Below, piece after piece: positions 7,687 to 16,111 of a stretch of DNA of 46,023 nucleotides. Position numbers and translations under genes: made by a program. The notes under the pieces were generated by a model. That model had not been told where the DNA came from. It searched no databases and worked only from the letters and a program-made list of their open reading frames with translations. The DNA is taken from the NCBI GenBank assembly GCA_041676625.1, contig JBAYRN010000032.1:1-46023 (forward strand), written 5' to 3'. How positions within the stretch are numbered: position 1 is the stretch's first letter; each line of letters begins with the position of its first letter. Source of the stretch: JAEXNA01 sp041676625 (lineage in GTDB: Bacteria > Vulcanimicrobiota > Xenobia > Xenobiales > JADMJV01).

Positions 7687-7911
7687 ATGAAAGAGATAGA
7701 TATTGACGCCTTTGTCAGGAAGTTTGCCGGCCCACGAGCCATGCCGGCCAAACGGATTAAACCAGCGGCTCAAATCATGATGGCACCCCAGCCGGTGTGC
7801 TTTGGGCCCAGGCTCGATTCCGGTCGGGGCGGAAAAAAGCGCTGGCTCACCATGATCGACCACCGGCCCGACATAAACAGCTACTACCGACCCAACATCC
7901 CCAACTATTAG
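7687..7911 (+). CDS. Small basic protein of unknown function inside the dcw cluster
   Basis: A 74-codon ORF between ftsI and murE with an excellent ribosome-binding site (GGAGAGG, six bases before the ATG). The product starts MKEIDIDAFVRKFAGP, then is basic and proline-rich (MPAKRIKPAAQIMMAPQP) and ends HRPDINSYYRPNIPNY. No membrane segment or signal peptide is seen. I do not recognise a family. Position 35 bp after ftsI, followed by a hairpin, suggests it is co-transcribed with ftsI and closes the first segment of the cluster. Confidence 0.6.
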   Translation: MKEIDIDAFVRKFAGPRAMPAKRIKPAAQIMMAPQPVCFGPRLDSGRGGKKRWLTMIDHRPDINSYYRPNIPNY

Positions 7912-7990
7912 CTCACGAACGCTTATCGACCAAACCCCAAACGGGTTCGCGCAAAGTAAAAGTTACAGGCGTGAACAGGCTCTCGCCTAC

Positions 7991-8014
7991 GGCCTTCTCC
8001 TTCAGGAGAGGGCC
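7991..8014 (+). terminator. Strong hairpin between the small ORF and murE (attenuator or partial terminator)
   Basis: GGCCTTCTCC-TTCA-GGAGAGGGCC forms a 10-bp stem with one G-U pair and a 4-nt loop, followed by CCTTTCATGTTT. The U-tract is imperfect, so it could reduce rather than abolish read-through into murE, or protect the upstream mRNA end. Confidence 0.5.
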
Positions 8015-8038
8015 CCTTTCATGTTTAGGCTCATTTTC

Positions 8039-8093
8039 TAGAATAAATTTCAAATTCGAGGAGGATTAAGCTTTTTTGAAGATAATTCAATAG
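8039..8093 (+). promoter_or_regulatory. Possible secondary promoter and minicistron upstream of murE
   Basis: TAGAAT (8039-8044) is a possible -10 box, with only a poor -35 (TTTCAT, 16 bp upstream). A strong GGAGG (8060-8064) then precedes a five-codon open frame TTG AAG ATA ATT CAA TAG (8076-8093). The strong ribosome-binding site has no gene of its own other than this minicistron; murE has a separate GGAGG at 8113. Confidence 0.25.
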
Positions 8094-8126
8094 CACGACC
8101 GAAAAGGTTAACGGAGGAACTTGGAA

Positions 8127-9764
8127 TTGAAGTTGGCGCACCTATTTAAAAGCGAAGAACTAGAGCCATTTGAGGTCGTTTCCTCAACCTCGACGGAGCC
8201 AGCTTGGAAAGACCTGGAGATCACCGGGATAGCTTTTGACTCCCGAAGAGTTCAACCCGGACACCTGTTTGTCTGCATCCCGGGCTTTCAGTCGGACGGT
8301 CATGATTACGCAGCCCGGGCGGTTGAAGCGGGAGCGGTTGCGGTGCTGGTGGAGCGCGTGCTGAGCGATCTGCCAGCTCAAGTTCCCCAGATCAAAGTGG
8401 CGGACGCTCGCTGTCGACTGGGTCACCTGGCGGCTCGCTTCTTTGATTATCCTGCTTCGCGTCTTTCGATGGTGGGTATCACCGGGACCAACGGCAAGAC
8501 CTCCACCGCTTTTCTTTGTGAAACGGTGTTGAGCAAAGCGGGCCAGGCTCCCGGCTTGATCGGGACCATTCGGGCCCGGGTGGGCGACCAGAACCGCGAT
8601 GTGCAAAACACCACCCCGGAGTCGTCCGATCTGCAGGAGTTGCTGAGCGACATGGTAGCGGCCGGAAACCGTTCGGTGGTGATGGAAGTGTCGTCCCACG
8701 CCCTGGCCCTTCACCGGGTCGCCGGCATTCCGTTCGACGTAGCGGTATACACCAATCTTTCTCAAGATCATCTGGATTTCCACGCCTCCATGGACGAGTA
8801 TTTCGAGACCAAGAAGTCTTTGTTTACGGGGCTGGGTCAGGACTGGAGCCGGCCGGCTCCGCCCTATGCGATCATCAACTGGGATGACCCCCGAGCCAAA
8901 GAGATCTTAAAAGATCTGAAGGTTCCTTACATCACTTACGGCTTCACCGAGGGAGCGCACGTTTTGGCGACGGAGCTGGAGTTCAGCCCGGAAGGCTCCC
9001 GGTTTTGTGTGAAAACGCCGGTGGGTGACGCCTCCTGTAGGCTTCGACTGGCCGGGGCCTTCAACGTGTCGAACGCTCTGGCGGCTGTCGGAGTGGGCCT
9101 GGCTCGCCGCATCGAGTTGGATGAGATCGTGGAGTCGCTGGCTACCCTGGACGGCATCCCTGGCCGTTTCGAGTTGGTGCGCGAAGGCCAGGATTTCACC
9201 GTGCTGGTGGACTACGCCCACACCCCCGATGGTCTGGAGAACGTGCTGATGGCAGCCCGGGAAGTGACCGCAGGCCGCCTGATAGTGGTTTTCGGCTGCG
9301 GCGGCGACCGCGACACCGGCAAGCGCCCCCTGATGGGCGATGTGGCGGCCAGGCTGGCCGACCGGGTGTTCCTGACTTCCGACAACCCCCGATCCGAGGA
9401 CCCGAACCTGATCTTGCACGATATCGAGCGCGGTGTGCTGGAAGTCGGAGAGCACGTGGATTACCTCAAGGAACCGGATCGAGAGGCGGCCATCGCGGCG
9501 GCCATCCGAGGGGCCAGGCCCGGCGATACGGTGGTGATTGCAGGCAAGGGCCACGAGAGAGTGCAAATTTTCTCGGACCACAAGATCGTCTTTGATGACC
9601 GGGACGTGGCACGGCGGATCATCTGTGCCCGCCTGGGAAAGGTCCAGCGAAATAGTTCGCTGAGTACGGCGAACTTACTCTGGACGGAATGCCGAAAACC
9701 CCTCCGTCACCTTTATCGCGACCTTCCATACAGCAATAGAAGTCAGGGTCGAGCCGCTCTGTGA
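8127..9764 (+). CDS. murE: UDP-MurNAc-tripeptide synthetase, meso-diaminopimelate type
   Basis: Adds the third residue to UDP-MurNAc-L-Ala-D-Glu. Seen: N-terminal UDP-MurNAc domain with ITGIAFDSRRVQPG, the ATP loop GITGTNGKTST near residues 117-127, the lysine-bearing central region and the C-terminal DNPR at 419-422. DNPR is the known signature for meso-DAP as substrate, which implies mDAP peptidoglycan. Start: TTG 8127 has GGAGG nine bases upstream; TTG 8121 would be only three bases from it. After the usual end (FDDRDVARRI) there is an extra tail of about 45 residues of unusual composition that runs into murF with a 4-bp overlap. Confidence 0.95.
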   Translation: MKLAHLFKSEELEPFEVVSSTSTEPAWKDLEITGIAFDSRRVQPGHLFVCIPGFQSDGHDYAARAVEAGAVAVLVERVLSDLPAQVPQIKVADARCRLGHLAARFFDYPASRLSMVGITGTNGKTSTAFLCETVLSKAGQAPGLIGTIRARVGDQNRDVQNTTPESSDLQELLSDMVAAGNRSVVMEVSSHALALHRVAGIPFDVAVYTNLSQDHLDFHASMDEYFETKKSLFTGLGQDWSRPAPPYAIINWDDPRAKEILKDLKVPYITYGFTEGAHVLATELEFSPEGSRFCVKTPVGDASCRLRLAGAFNVSNALAAVGVGLARRIELDEIVESLATLDGIPGRFELVREGQDFTVLVDYAHTPDGLENVLMAAREVTAGRLIVVFGCGGDRDTGKRPLMGDVAARLADRVFLTSDNPRSEDPNLILHDIERGVLEVGEHVDYLKEPDREAAIAAAIRGARPGDTVVIAGKGHERVQIFSDHKIVFDDRDVARRIICARLGKVQRNSSLSTANLLWTECRKPLRHLYRDLPYSNRSQGRAAL

Positions 9765-11128
9765 TCGAATGGACCCTCGACGACATTGCCACCTGTCTGG
9801 GGAGACCGGAGGGTGAATACGAACCCGAGAGCATCCTCTCGGGTGTTTCGACGGATTCAAGGACCCTGGAGAGAGGGTCTCTTTTCGTTCCGCTGATCGG
9901 GGAGAACTTTGACGGTCACGATTATGCCCGCAGAGCCGTGGAGGAGCGAGCAGCCGGGGCAGTGGTGTGGGCCCGGCCGGAGGTCCCGCAGTGGCTCACC
10001 GGGGTTCCTCTGTTCAGGGTGCAGGATCCTCTGGCAGCCTACCAGTCACTGGGGCTCTATTGGAAAAAGAAATGCGGAGTGCGATGCCTGGCCGTGACCG
10101 GCTCGGTGGGCAAGACCACCCCCAAGGAGTTCCTGGCCCATTTTCTGGGCACTCACTTCGCGGTGCACAAGAGTCAGGCCAATTTCAACAACGACATCGG
10201 GGTACCAAAAACTCTGCTGGAGTTGACCCCCCGGCACGAACTGGTGATCACGGAGATGGGCATGCGCGGGTCCGGCGAGATCGCTCGGCTGGTCAAGGCC
10301 GCCGAACCGGAGGTGGGCGTGATCACCGCCATCGGAACCTCCCACATCGAACTCCTGGGGAGTCGTGAGAATATCGCCAGGGCCAAAGGGGAATTGGTGC
10401 AGGGGCTGCCGCTCCAGGGTTGCGCCGTGTTGCCTTCCTCCGACGAATTCTATCCGCTTCTGAAGGAGCTTTCGACAGCCCCGGTCACTTCTTACTCGAC
10501 GGTACCGGGGAATGGGGATTTTGCCCCCGAGGCGATCCTGGAGGAAGATGAGAGCAGGACTGACTTTCAGTTCCGAGGGCGCCGCTATACTCTGCCTCTA
10601 CCGGGTCGCCATCACCTCCACGATCTGTTCGCGGTTCTAGGGGCCGCCCAGGCTCTGGGAGTGGAAGCGGAGGCTGTGCTTGGCGACCTGGCCTCCCTGG
10701 GGCACCCGGAGGGCAGAGCCGAGTGGGTGACCATCGGCAAGGCACGATTTTATTTGGACGCCTACAATTCGGCGCCCGAATCGTTGTGCGCCTCTCTCGG
10801 GGTGCTGAAGGCGTGTCGAGGCAGAAAACTCGCCGTGCTGGGGGATATGCTGGAGTTGGGCGAGGTGGGCCCCGCCGCCCACCGCAAAGTGGGAGAGGCA
10901 CTCCCCGGCTACGGTGTGGACGTGGTCTTCGGCTACGGCCCTTTGACCGAGGGACTGGTCGAGGTGGCCCGGGAGGGCGGGGTCCGGGCTCACTGGTACG
11001 CCGAGAAGCCTCAATTGGCCGAGCACTTGGAACGAGAACTCCAAGAAGGCGATTTTGTACTGGTGAAAGCTTCCCGGGGTATGGCGCTGGAAACCGTGGT
11101 AAACACCATCAAAGAAAGGGTTGGATAA
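9761..11128 (+). CDS. murF: UDP-MurNAc-tripeptide--D-Ala-D-Ala ligase
   Basis: Adds D-Ala-D-Ala to complete the pentapeptide precursor in the cytoplasm. Seen: N-terminal domain with GVSTDSRTLERGSLFVPL, ATP loop TGSVGKTTPKE at 113-123 (the family's usual TKE is PKE here), NFNNDIGVPKTLL, EMGMRGSGEI and C-terminal LGDMLELG. GTG start overlapping the murE stop as GTGA; 455 aa, normal length. Its end overlaps the mraY start by 8 bp. Translationally coupled to both neighbours. Confidence 0.95.
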   Translation: MIEWTLDDIATCLGRPEGEYEPESILSGVSTDSRTLERGSLFVPLIGENFDGHDYARRAVEERAAGAVVWARPEVPQWLTGVPLFRVQDPLAAYQSLGLYWKKKCGVRCLAVTGSVGKTTPKEFLAHFLGTHFAVHKSQANFNNDIGVPKTLLELTPRHELVITEMGMRGSGEIARLVKAAEPEVGVITAIGTSHIELLGSRENIARAKGELVQGLPLQGCAVLPSSDEFYPLLKELSTAPVTSYSTVPGNGDFAPEAILEEDESRTDFQFRGRRYTLPLPGRHHLHDLFAVLGAAQALGVEAEAVLGDLASLGHPEGRAEWVTIGKARFYLDAYNSAPESLCASLGVLKACRGRKLAVLGDMLELGEVGPAAHRKVGEALPGYGVDVVFGYGPLTEGLVEVAREGGVRAHWYAEKPQLAEHLERELQEGDFVLVKASRGMALETVVNTIKERVG

Positions 11129-12116
11129 AAGAGTGCTTTCGTTGCACGCAAACCTTCACAACTATTACGGAGGGATCTTGAGTCTGGGACTCACCCTGCT
11201 CACCCTGCCGTTTTTCATTCGCTGGGTCGCCGGCCGGGGATGGGGGCAGGAGATCCGCCCTGAAGGCCCTGAGGACCATAAGGTCAAGGCGGGCACCCCC
11301 ACCATGGGCGGTGCCGCATTTGTGCTTAGCGCGTTTGTAGCCACCATGCTCACGGCGGGTTGGAGCCTGGAGTTGCTGGTGATCTGGTTTGTCATCCTGG
11401 GTGGTTTTGCGATCGGGTTGCTGGACGATCTGACCGGCCTGATGAAAAAACAAAACCTGGGACTGAAAGCTCGCCAGAAGCTGGCTCTGCAAGGTTTGCT
11501 AGGCGTTTTTCCGGCGGCCTATCTGGTTTGGGGCCGAGGCGTCACTTCCATCACTCTCCCTTTCGGTTTCGAACTCAACGGAACGGCCCTGGTGCTGGGT
11601 CTGGGTGTGCTGGTGGTGGTTTCCACCACCAACGCGGTGAATCTCGCCGACGGAATGGATGGCCTGGCCTCGGGCGCGGCGCTTCCCCCGCTAGCTTTCT
11701 TCGCTCTGGTGGGTCTGTGTCAGGGGCAACCCAGCATCACCGCCACTTCGTTTGCCCTGATGGGCGCCTTGATCGGGTTTCTCTGGTTCAACTGCTATCC
11801 CGCCAGGGTCTTTATGGGCGACACCGGTAGCCTGGCCCTGGGAGGAGCGCTGGCCGCTATGGCCCTGGTGGCGGGGCGGCCCATCATGCTGATTCTGGTG
11901 GGTGGCCTGTTCGTGGCTGAGGCGCTCTCGGTGATGATGCAGGTCGCCTACTTCAAGAGCACCGGGGGCAAACGGATCTTCAAGATGAGTCCTCTGCACC
12001 ACCATTTCGCGCTGTCGGGGATGCACGAGGTGCAGGTGGTGATTCGCTTCTGGCTGACCTCCCTTTTTCTAACCCTCGGAGGCCTCTACTTCTTTGCTCA
12101 GGGGTGTGCGTGGTGA
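11121..12116 (+). CDS. mraY: Phospho-MurNAc-pentapeptide transferase (lipid I synthase)
   Basis: Polytopic inner-membrane enzyme that transfers phospho-MurNAc-pentapeptide to undecaprenyl phosphate. Seen: KAGTPTMGG, the magnesium-binding LLDDLTG, NAVNLADGMDGLA, FMGDTGSLALGG and the cytoplasmic SPLHHHFALSG histidine motif. 331 aa with about ten hydrophobic helices. The start is probably TTG 11121, overlapping murF; a GTG four codons later (11133) is possible and has similar, weak ribosome-binding context. Confidence 0.95.
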   Translation: MDKRVLSLHANLHNYYGGILSLGLTLLTLPFFIRWVAGRGWGQEIRPEGPEDHKVKAGTPTMGGAAFVLSAFVATMLTAGWSLELLVIWFVILGGFAIGLLDDLTGLMKKQNLGLKARQKLALQGLLGVFPAAYLVWGRGVTSITLPFGFELNGTALVLGLGVLVVVSTTNAVNLADGMDGLASGAALPPLAFFALVGLCQGQPSITATSFALMGALIGFLWFNCYPARVFMGDTGSLALGGALAAMALVAGRPIMLILVGGLFVAEALSVMMQVAYFKSTGGKRIFKMSPLHHHFALSGMHEVQVVIRFWLTSLFLTLGGLYFFAQGCAW

Positions 12117-13570
12117 AAACTCTGGTACTGGGTACCGGCCGCAGCGGTCTGGCCGTGACGAGCTATCTCCTGGGGCAGGGACGAGAAGTGGTGGTCTCTG
12201 ACCGGGCCTTGCCGGAGGAGGTCGAGCGGTCGGCCTACTGGCCGGCTTTTGTAAAACTGGACAACGAGCATCCCGGCAAACTCGAATGGGCCTTCGGGGG
12301 GCACCCCCTGGAGCTCCTCGAGCGTTGTTCCGAGGTCGTGATCTCGCCCGGTGTTTCCTTGCACGTTCCCTTCCTGGCAGAAGCTTTAAAGCGTGGAGTC
12401 ACCATCAAAGGAGAGATGGAACTGGCTTACCTGGCCTGCCCCCGGCCTCTGGTCGCCGTGACGGGCACCAACGGCAAGTCCACCACCTGTTCGCTGCTGG
12501 GCAACATGCTGGACCGCAAGGGGATCGTGGGAGGAAATATAGGGGTTCCGCTCCTGGACCAGGTGAGGGATCTGGAAAGTAGTGTGGAGTGGGTGGTGGC
12601 CGAAGTCTCGAGCTTTCAACTGGAGACGGTTCACGAGTTCAAGCCCCGAATCGGGGTGCTCACGAATATCACCCCGGATCACCTGGATCACCACAAAGAC
12701 CTGGAAGAGTATTGGACCGCCAAGTCCCGGATGTTCGCCCGCATGGATCAGGATTGCATCGCGATTTTTTGCCAGGACGATGAGAACTGTCGGCGCATGG
12801 CAGAAGTTGTCAAGTCCCGGACACTACCTCGTTGGGTCGATGGCTTTCCTCTCCCCAAAAAAGGGGCTCCACCCAGAGTGCTGACCTATTCGGTGAACGA
12901 CCCGGTGGAAAACGGGGTAGCACTTCTCGGCAAGCGGGTGATCCGCTTCCAGGATGGTCGAGGCGAAGAACTCTTTACCTGGGACTTTCCCGGTTTGCCC
13001 GGCCTGGCCATGATCAGCAACGGTCTTGCGGCCATCACGGTGGCTCTGGAAGTCGGGTTATCCGGCGAGGAAATTCAATCTAGATTGAGAAGGTTTCAAC
13101 CTCTCCGCTATCGCATGGAGTTAGCGGGAGTCGTGGATGGAATCACTTACATCAATGACTCTAAAGCGACCAATATCGATTCCGCGTTGGCCTCCGTGTG
13201 CTCCATCAGTGGACCGTTGGCGGTGATCGTGGGGGGCAAGGACAAGGGAGTGGATTACACTTCTTTGGCCCAGGGATTGCAGGACCGAGATGGACGAGTT
13301 TTCCTGATCGGTGAGGCAGCCCGGCCGATCGAGGAGAAACTGGAAGAGCTTGGATTTCGAAATATGGAACGGAGTCAGACCATGGAGCGCGCCCTGCACG
13401 ATGCAACCGCCTTTTTGAAGGGGGAGGGCACGGTGCTGTTGGCGCCTGCTTGCTCTAGTTTTGATCAGTTCAACAGTGCTGAGCATCGGGGTGAAATCTT
13501 CAACGACCTGGTGGCAGAATTGAGGTCTCGCGAAGAGCGGAACCTGCAGACGAGGAGCGTCAAAAGTTGA
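12113..13570 (+). CDS. murD: UDP-MurNAc-L-alanine--D-glutamate ligase
   Basis: Adds D-Glu to UDP-MurNAc-L-Ala. Seen: N-terminal nucleotide-sugar fold LVLGTGRSGLA, ATP loop TGTNGKST at 117-124, the HLDHH segment of the central domain, and the C-terminal NDSKATNIDSALASV. Start: GTG 12113 overlaps the mraY stop as GTGA and has AGGGG eight bases upstream; the GTG at 12104 is too close to that site. It in turn overlaps ftsW by 4 bp. Confidence 0.95.
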   Translation: MKTLVLGTGRSGLAVTSYLLGQGREVVVSDRALPEEVERSAYWPAFVKLDNEHPGKLEWAFGGHPLELLERCSEVVISPGVSLHVPFLAEALKRGVTIKGEMELAYLACPRPLVAVTGTNGKSTTCSLLGNMLDRKGIVGGNIGVPLLDQVRDLESSVEWVVAEVSSFQLETVHEFKPRIGVLTNITPDHLDHHKDLEEYWTAKSRMFARMDQDCIAIFCQDDENCRRMAEVVKSRTLPRWVDGFPLPKKGAPPRVLTYSVNDPVENGVALLGKRVIRFQDGRGEELFTWDFPGLPGLAMISNGLAAITVALEVGLSGEEIQSRLRRFQPLRYRMELAGVVDGITYINDSKATNIDSALASVCSISGPLAVIVGGKDKGVDYTSLAQGLQDRDGRVFLIGEAARPIEEKLEELGFRNMERSQTMERALHDATAFLKGEGTVLLAPACSSFDQFNSAEHRGEIFNDLVAELRSREERNLQTRSVKS

Positions 13571-14910
13571 GAAAAGGCAACGAATACTGGATCTTGATCA
13601 TCTGTCTCGGCCTGGGGATGGTGGGCTTGCTGATGGTGTTCTCATCATCGCTCGTGGTCACCGCTTCCTCCACCGACTTCAACTCCGACCCTTATTTCTT
13701 TTTCAAGCGGCAGGGTCTGTGGTTTTGCGCAGGTTTGGCAGCGCTCTGGGTGGCGCGTTCTATCGATCTAGAGAAATGGCGCCCCTTTCTGTCGCTGCCT
13801 TTTTTGGGCCTAAACCTGCTCCTGCTGGTCCTGGTGCTCCTGATCGGGCCGGAGATCAACGGTGCCCATCGCTGGTTGATGCTGGGAAGTTTCCAGTTTC
13901 AGCCGAGCGAACTCGCCAAGTTGGCCCTCATCTTTTATATGGCGGATTTTCTGGCCCGACGCGGCGAAAAGGTCCGCAGTTTCCCGAGGCTGCTCCCTGC
14001 CCTGGTATTGTTCGGGGTGACCCTCATCCTGGTGGAGCGCGAACCGGACCTGGGTACCGCCCTGATTCTGGCCGGAGTTTTTATGGCCATGCTGTTTGCC
14101 GGAGGAGCGCAGGTGTCCCACATGCTGATGATGAGCGCCGCTGGAGCTCTGGTGGTGATCGGTTCGGTCATCGTCAAGCCGTACCGACTGAAGCGAATTA
14201 CCTCTTTTCTCGAGCCTGATGCCGACCCTCTGGGGGCTGGGTATCACGCCATTCAGTCTCTTCTGGCTATCGGTTCGGGTGGACTGTACGGGCGCGGTTT
14301 CGGAGTGGGGCACCAGAAGTATAAGTACCTACCGGAAGCTCACACCGACTATATCTTTAGTATTCTGGCCGAAGAGCTGGGCCTGGTGGGCACCCTCTGC
14401 GTGATCTTCTTGTTCATGGCTTTCCTATACAAGGGTTGCCAGATCGCGCTCCAATGCCGCCGTCCCTATCTTCGATATCTGGCCCTGGGTGTAACCTTTC
14501 AGATTTGCCTGCAAGCCTTTCTCAATATCGGTGTGGTGACGGCCAGTACCCCCAGTACCGGCATGCCTCTGCCCTTCATCTCCTACGGCGGGACTTCGCT
14601 TTTATTCTCCCTGATCGCGGTGGGTCTCTTGATGAACGTTGCTCGCAGCAATCTGGCTCTTCGCGAAGAAAGCAAGAAGCCGATCGGAACCGATCGGAAG
14701 CAGCGAAAAGGGGCCACTCTCACTTCTTCTCAGGAGGAGAGTTTGGCTGCCGTCTCGACCGGAGTCTGGGAGAGCAAGGCCGCCGGTGCGCGGCTCGCCG
14801 GTTCGGCGGAAAAGATGCCTCGGCCGGCCGTCGAGCCCGGCCTCTTGAAGCGAACTGACTGGGCCGAACGCCGCCGTGACGGCGGGACGAAAAAGCGCCG
14901 ACCGGGATAG
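13567..14910 (+). CDS. ftsW: FtsW lipid-II polymerase, with long cytoplasmic tail
   Basis: SEDS-family septal glycosyltransferase working with FtsI. Seen: about ten membrane helices, the conserved NGAHRWLMLGSFQFQPSELAK loop and E-P-D-LGTA segment, the periplasmic PEAHTDYIFSILAEELG loop and PFISYGGTSLL near the end. TTG start overlapping murD as TTGA, with GAGGAG nine bases upstream. A charged, proline- and basic-rich C-terminal tail of about 90 residues follows the last helix; it is longer than in E. coli FtsW and may bind a division partner (inference). Confidence 0.94.
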   Translation: MRKGNEYWILIICLGLGMVGLLMVFSSSLVVTASSTDFNSDPYFFFKRQGLWFCAGLAALWVARSIDLEKWRPFLSLPFLGLNLLLLVLVLLIGPEINGAHRWLMLGSFQFQPSELAKLALIFYMADFLARRGEKVRSFPRLLPALVLFGVTLILVEREPDLGTALILAGVFMAMLFAGGAQVSHMLMMSAAGALVVIGSVIVKPYRLKRITSFLEPDADPLGAGYHAIQSLLAIGSGGLYGRGFGVGHQKYKYLPEAHTDYIFSILAEELGLVGTLCVIFLFMAFLYKGCQIALQCRRPYLRYLALGVTFQICLQAFLNIGVVTASTPSTGMPLPFISYGGTSLLFSLIAVGLLMNVARSNLALREESKKPIGTDRKQRKGATLTSSQEESLAAVSTGVWESKAAGARLAGSAEKMPRPAVEPGLLKRTDWAERRRDGGTKKRRPG

Positions 14911-14992
14911 TCCGGTGCGCTTCCTTCGCCGGGCAGGGTGAAACCTGTTCTGGAAGAAATTTCAATACGGGGCCAGGTTGTAGAGAACGATT

Positions 14993-16099
14993 TTGACAGT
15001 CGATAGCCAACAAAAACGAATTGTGATTTCAGGCGGTGGTACCGGTGGGCATCTCTATCCGGGATTGGCCGTGGCCGACGAGTTTCGCCGTAGCGAATGC
15101 GAGGTTCTCTACATCGGATCGCCCCACGGTCTGGAAGCCGAGGTGGTACCCCAGGAGGGCTATTCGTTTATGGCCGTTCCGTCCAGAGGCATCGCCGGGA
15201 GTCCTTTCCGAAAAGTCATGGCGCTGGCGCATCTAGGAATGGGTACACTGAAGACTTTGTTTCGACTTCTTTCCTGGAAGCCCGATCTGGTCATCGGGAC
15301 TGGTGGTTTCGCGTGCGTACCGGCGGTGGTGGCGGCAGCCCTTTTGAGGGTTCCGGTGGTGCTGCTGGAGCAGAACGCGGTTCCGGGCCGGGCCACCAAG
15401 CTGCTGAGTCGGTTTTCCCGGGCGGTGTGCGTCTCTTTCGACGATAGCAAACAGCATTTTCCAGGACGCCGTACCGAATGGACCGGCAATCCTTTGCGCC
15501 GTTCGATGACGGCGCTGTCCAAAAGCGATGCCCGCAAAGCCCTGGAGCTGGACCCTGGGCGACCGACCCTTCTGATCGCCGGTGCCAGCCAGGGAGCCCA
15601 GTCGATCAATCGAGCGGTGGTGGAGGCCCTGCCTCTGTGGGCTGATAAAGAATGGAATATCATCCACCTCACCGGCCGCAACCACCTGGCCCGGGTGAAA
15701 GCGAGGGTGGAGACGGTGCTGCCCCCGGATGCCCAAATTGCCTATCATGCGTTTGGGTTTCGAAAAGATATGGAAAACCTTTACTCGGCATCCGATCTTG
15801 TGGTATCAAGAGCCGGAGCAACAACAATTGCGGAATTGACCAGCCTGGGGCTACCGGCCCTCCTGGTGCCATACCCGTTTGCGGGCGGGCACCAGAAGGA
15901 AAACGCCAGAGTAGTGGTCCACTCTGGCGGCGCCAGGGAGATTCCGGATGAGTTGGTTGGGGAAAAACTTAGGGGCGAAGTGGAGACGTTGTTGGAAGAT
16001 TTCACGTTGCTAAACGAGATGTCTGCCAGGAGCAAAGAAGCCGCACGACCCGACGCTTCTCGGTGCGTCATTAATGTCTGCCGTGAAGTGATGAAATAA
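14993..16099 (+). CDS. murG: Undecaprenyl-PP-MurNAc-pentapeptide GlcNAc transferase (lipid II synthase)
   Basis: Peripheral membrane glycosyltransferase (GT28) that adds GlcNAc to lipid I on the cytoplasmic face. Seen: the first G-loop SGGGTGGHLYPGLAVA near residues 13-27, GSPHGLEAEVV, the second G-loop segment GASQGAQSIN, and the UDP-GlcNAc motif SRAGATTIAELTSLGLPALLVPYP with HQKENA. Start TTG 14993: no ATG or GTG lies between it and the essential first G-loop. There is an 82-bp gap after ftsW, the widest in the mur block after 7912-8126; no clear promoter is visible there. Confidence 0.95.
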   Translation: MTVDSQQKRIVISGGGTGGHLYPGLAVADEFRRSECEVLYIGSPHGLEAEVVPQEGYSFMAVPSRGIAGSPFRKVMALAHLGMGTLKTLFRLLSWKPDLVIGTGGFACVPAVVAAALLRVPVVLLEQNAVPGRATKLLSRFSRAVCVSFDDSKQHFPGRRTEWTGNPLRRSMTALSKSDARKALELDPGRPTLLIAGASQGAQSINRAVVEALPLWADKEWNIIHLTGRNHLARVKARVETVLPPDAQIAYHAFGFRKDMENLYSASDLVVSRAGATTIAELTSLGLPALLVPYPFAGGHQKENARVVVHSGGAREIPDELVGEKLRGEVETLLEDFTLLNEMSARSKEAARPDASRCVINVCREVMK

Positions 16100-16111
16100 G
16101 AGGAGGGTACG

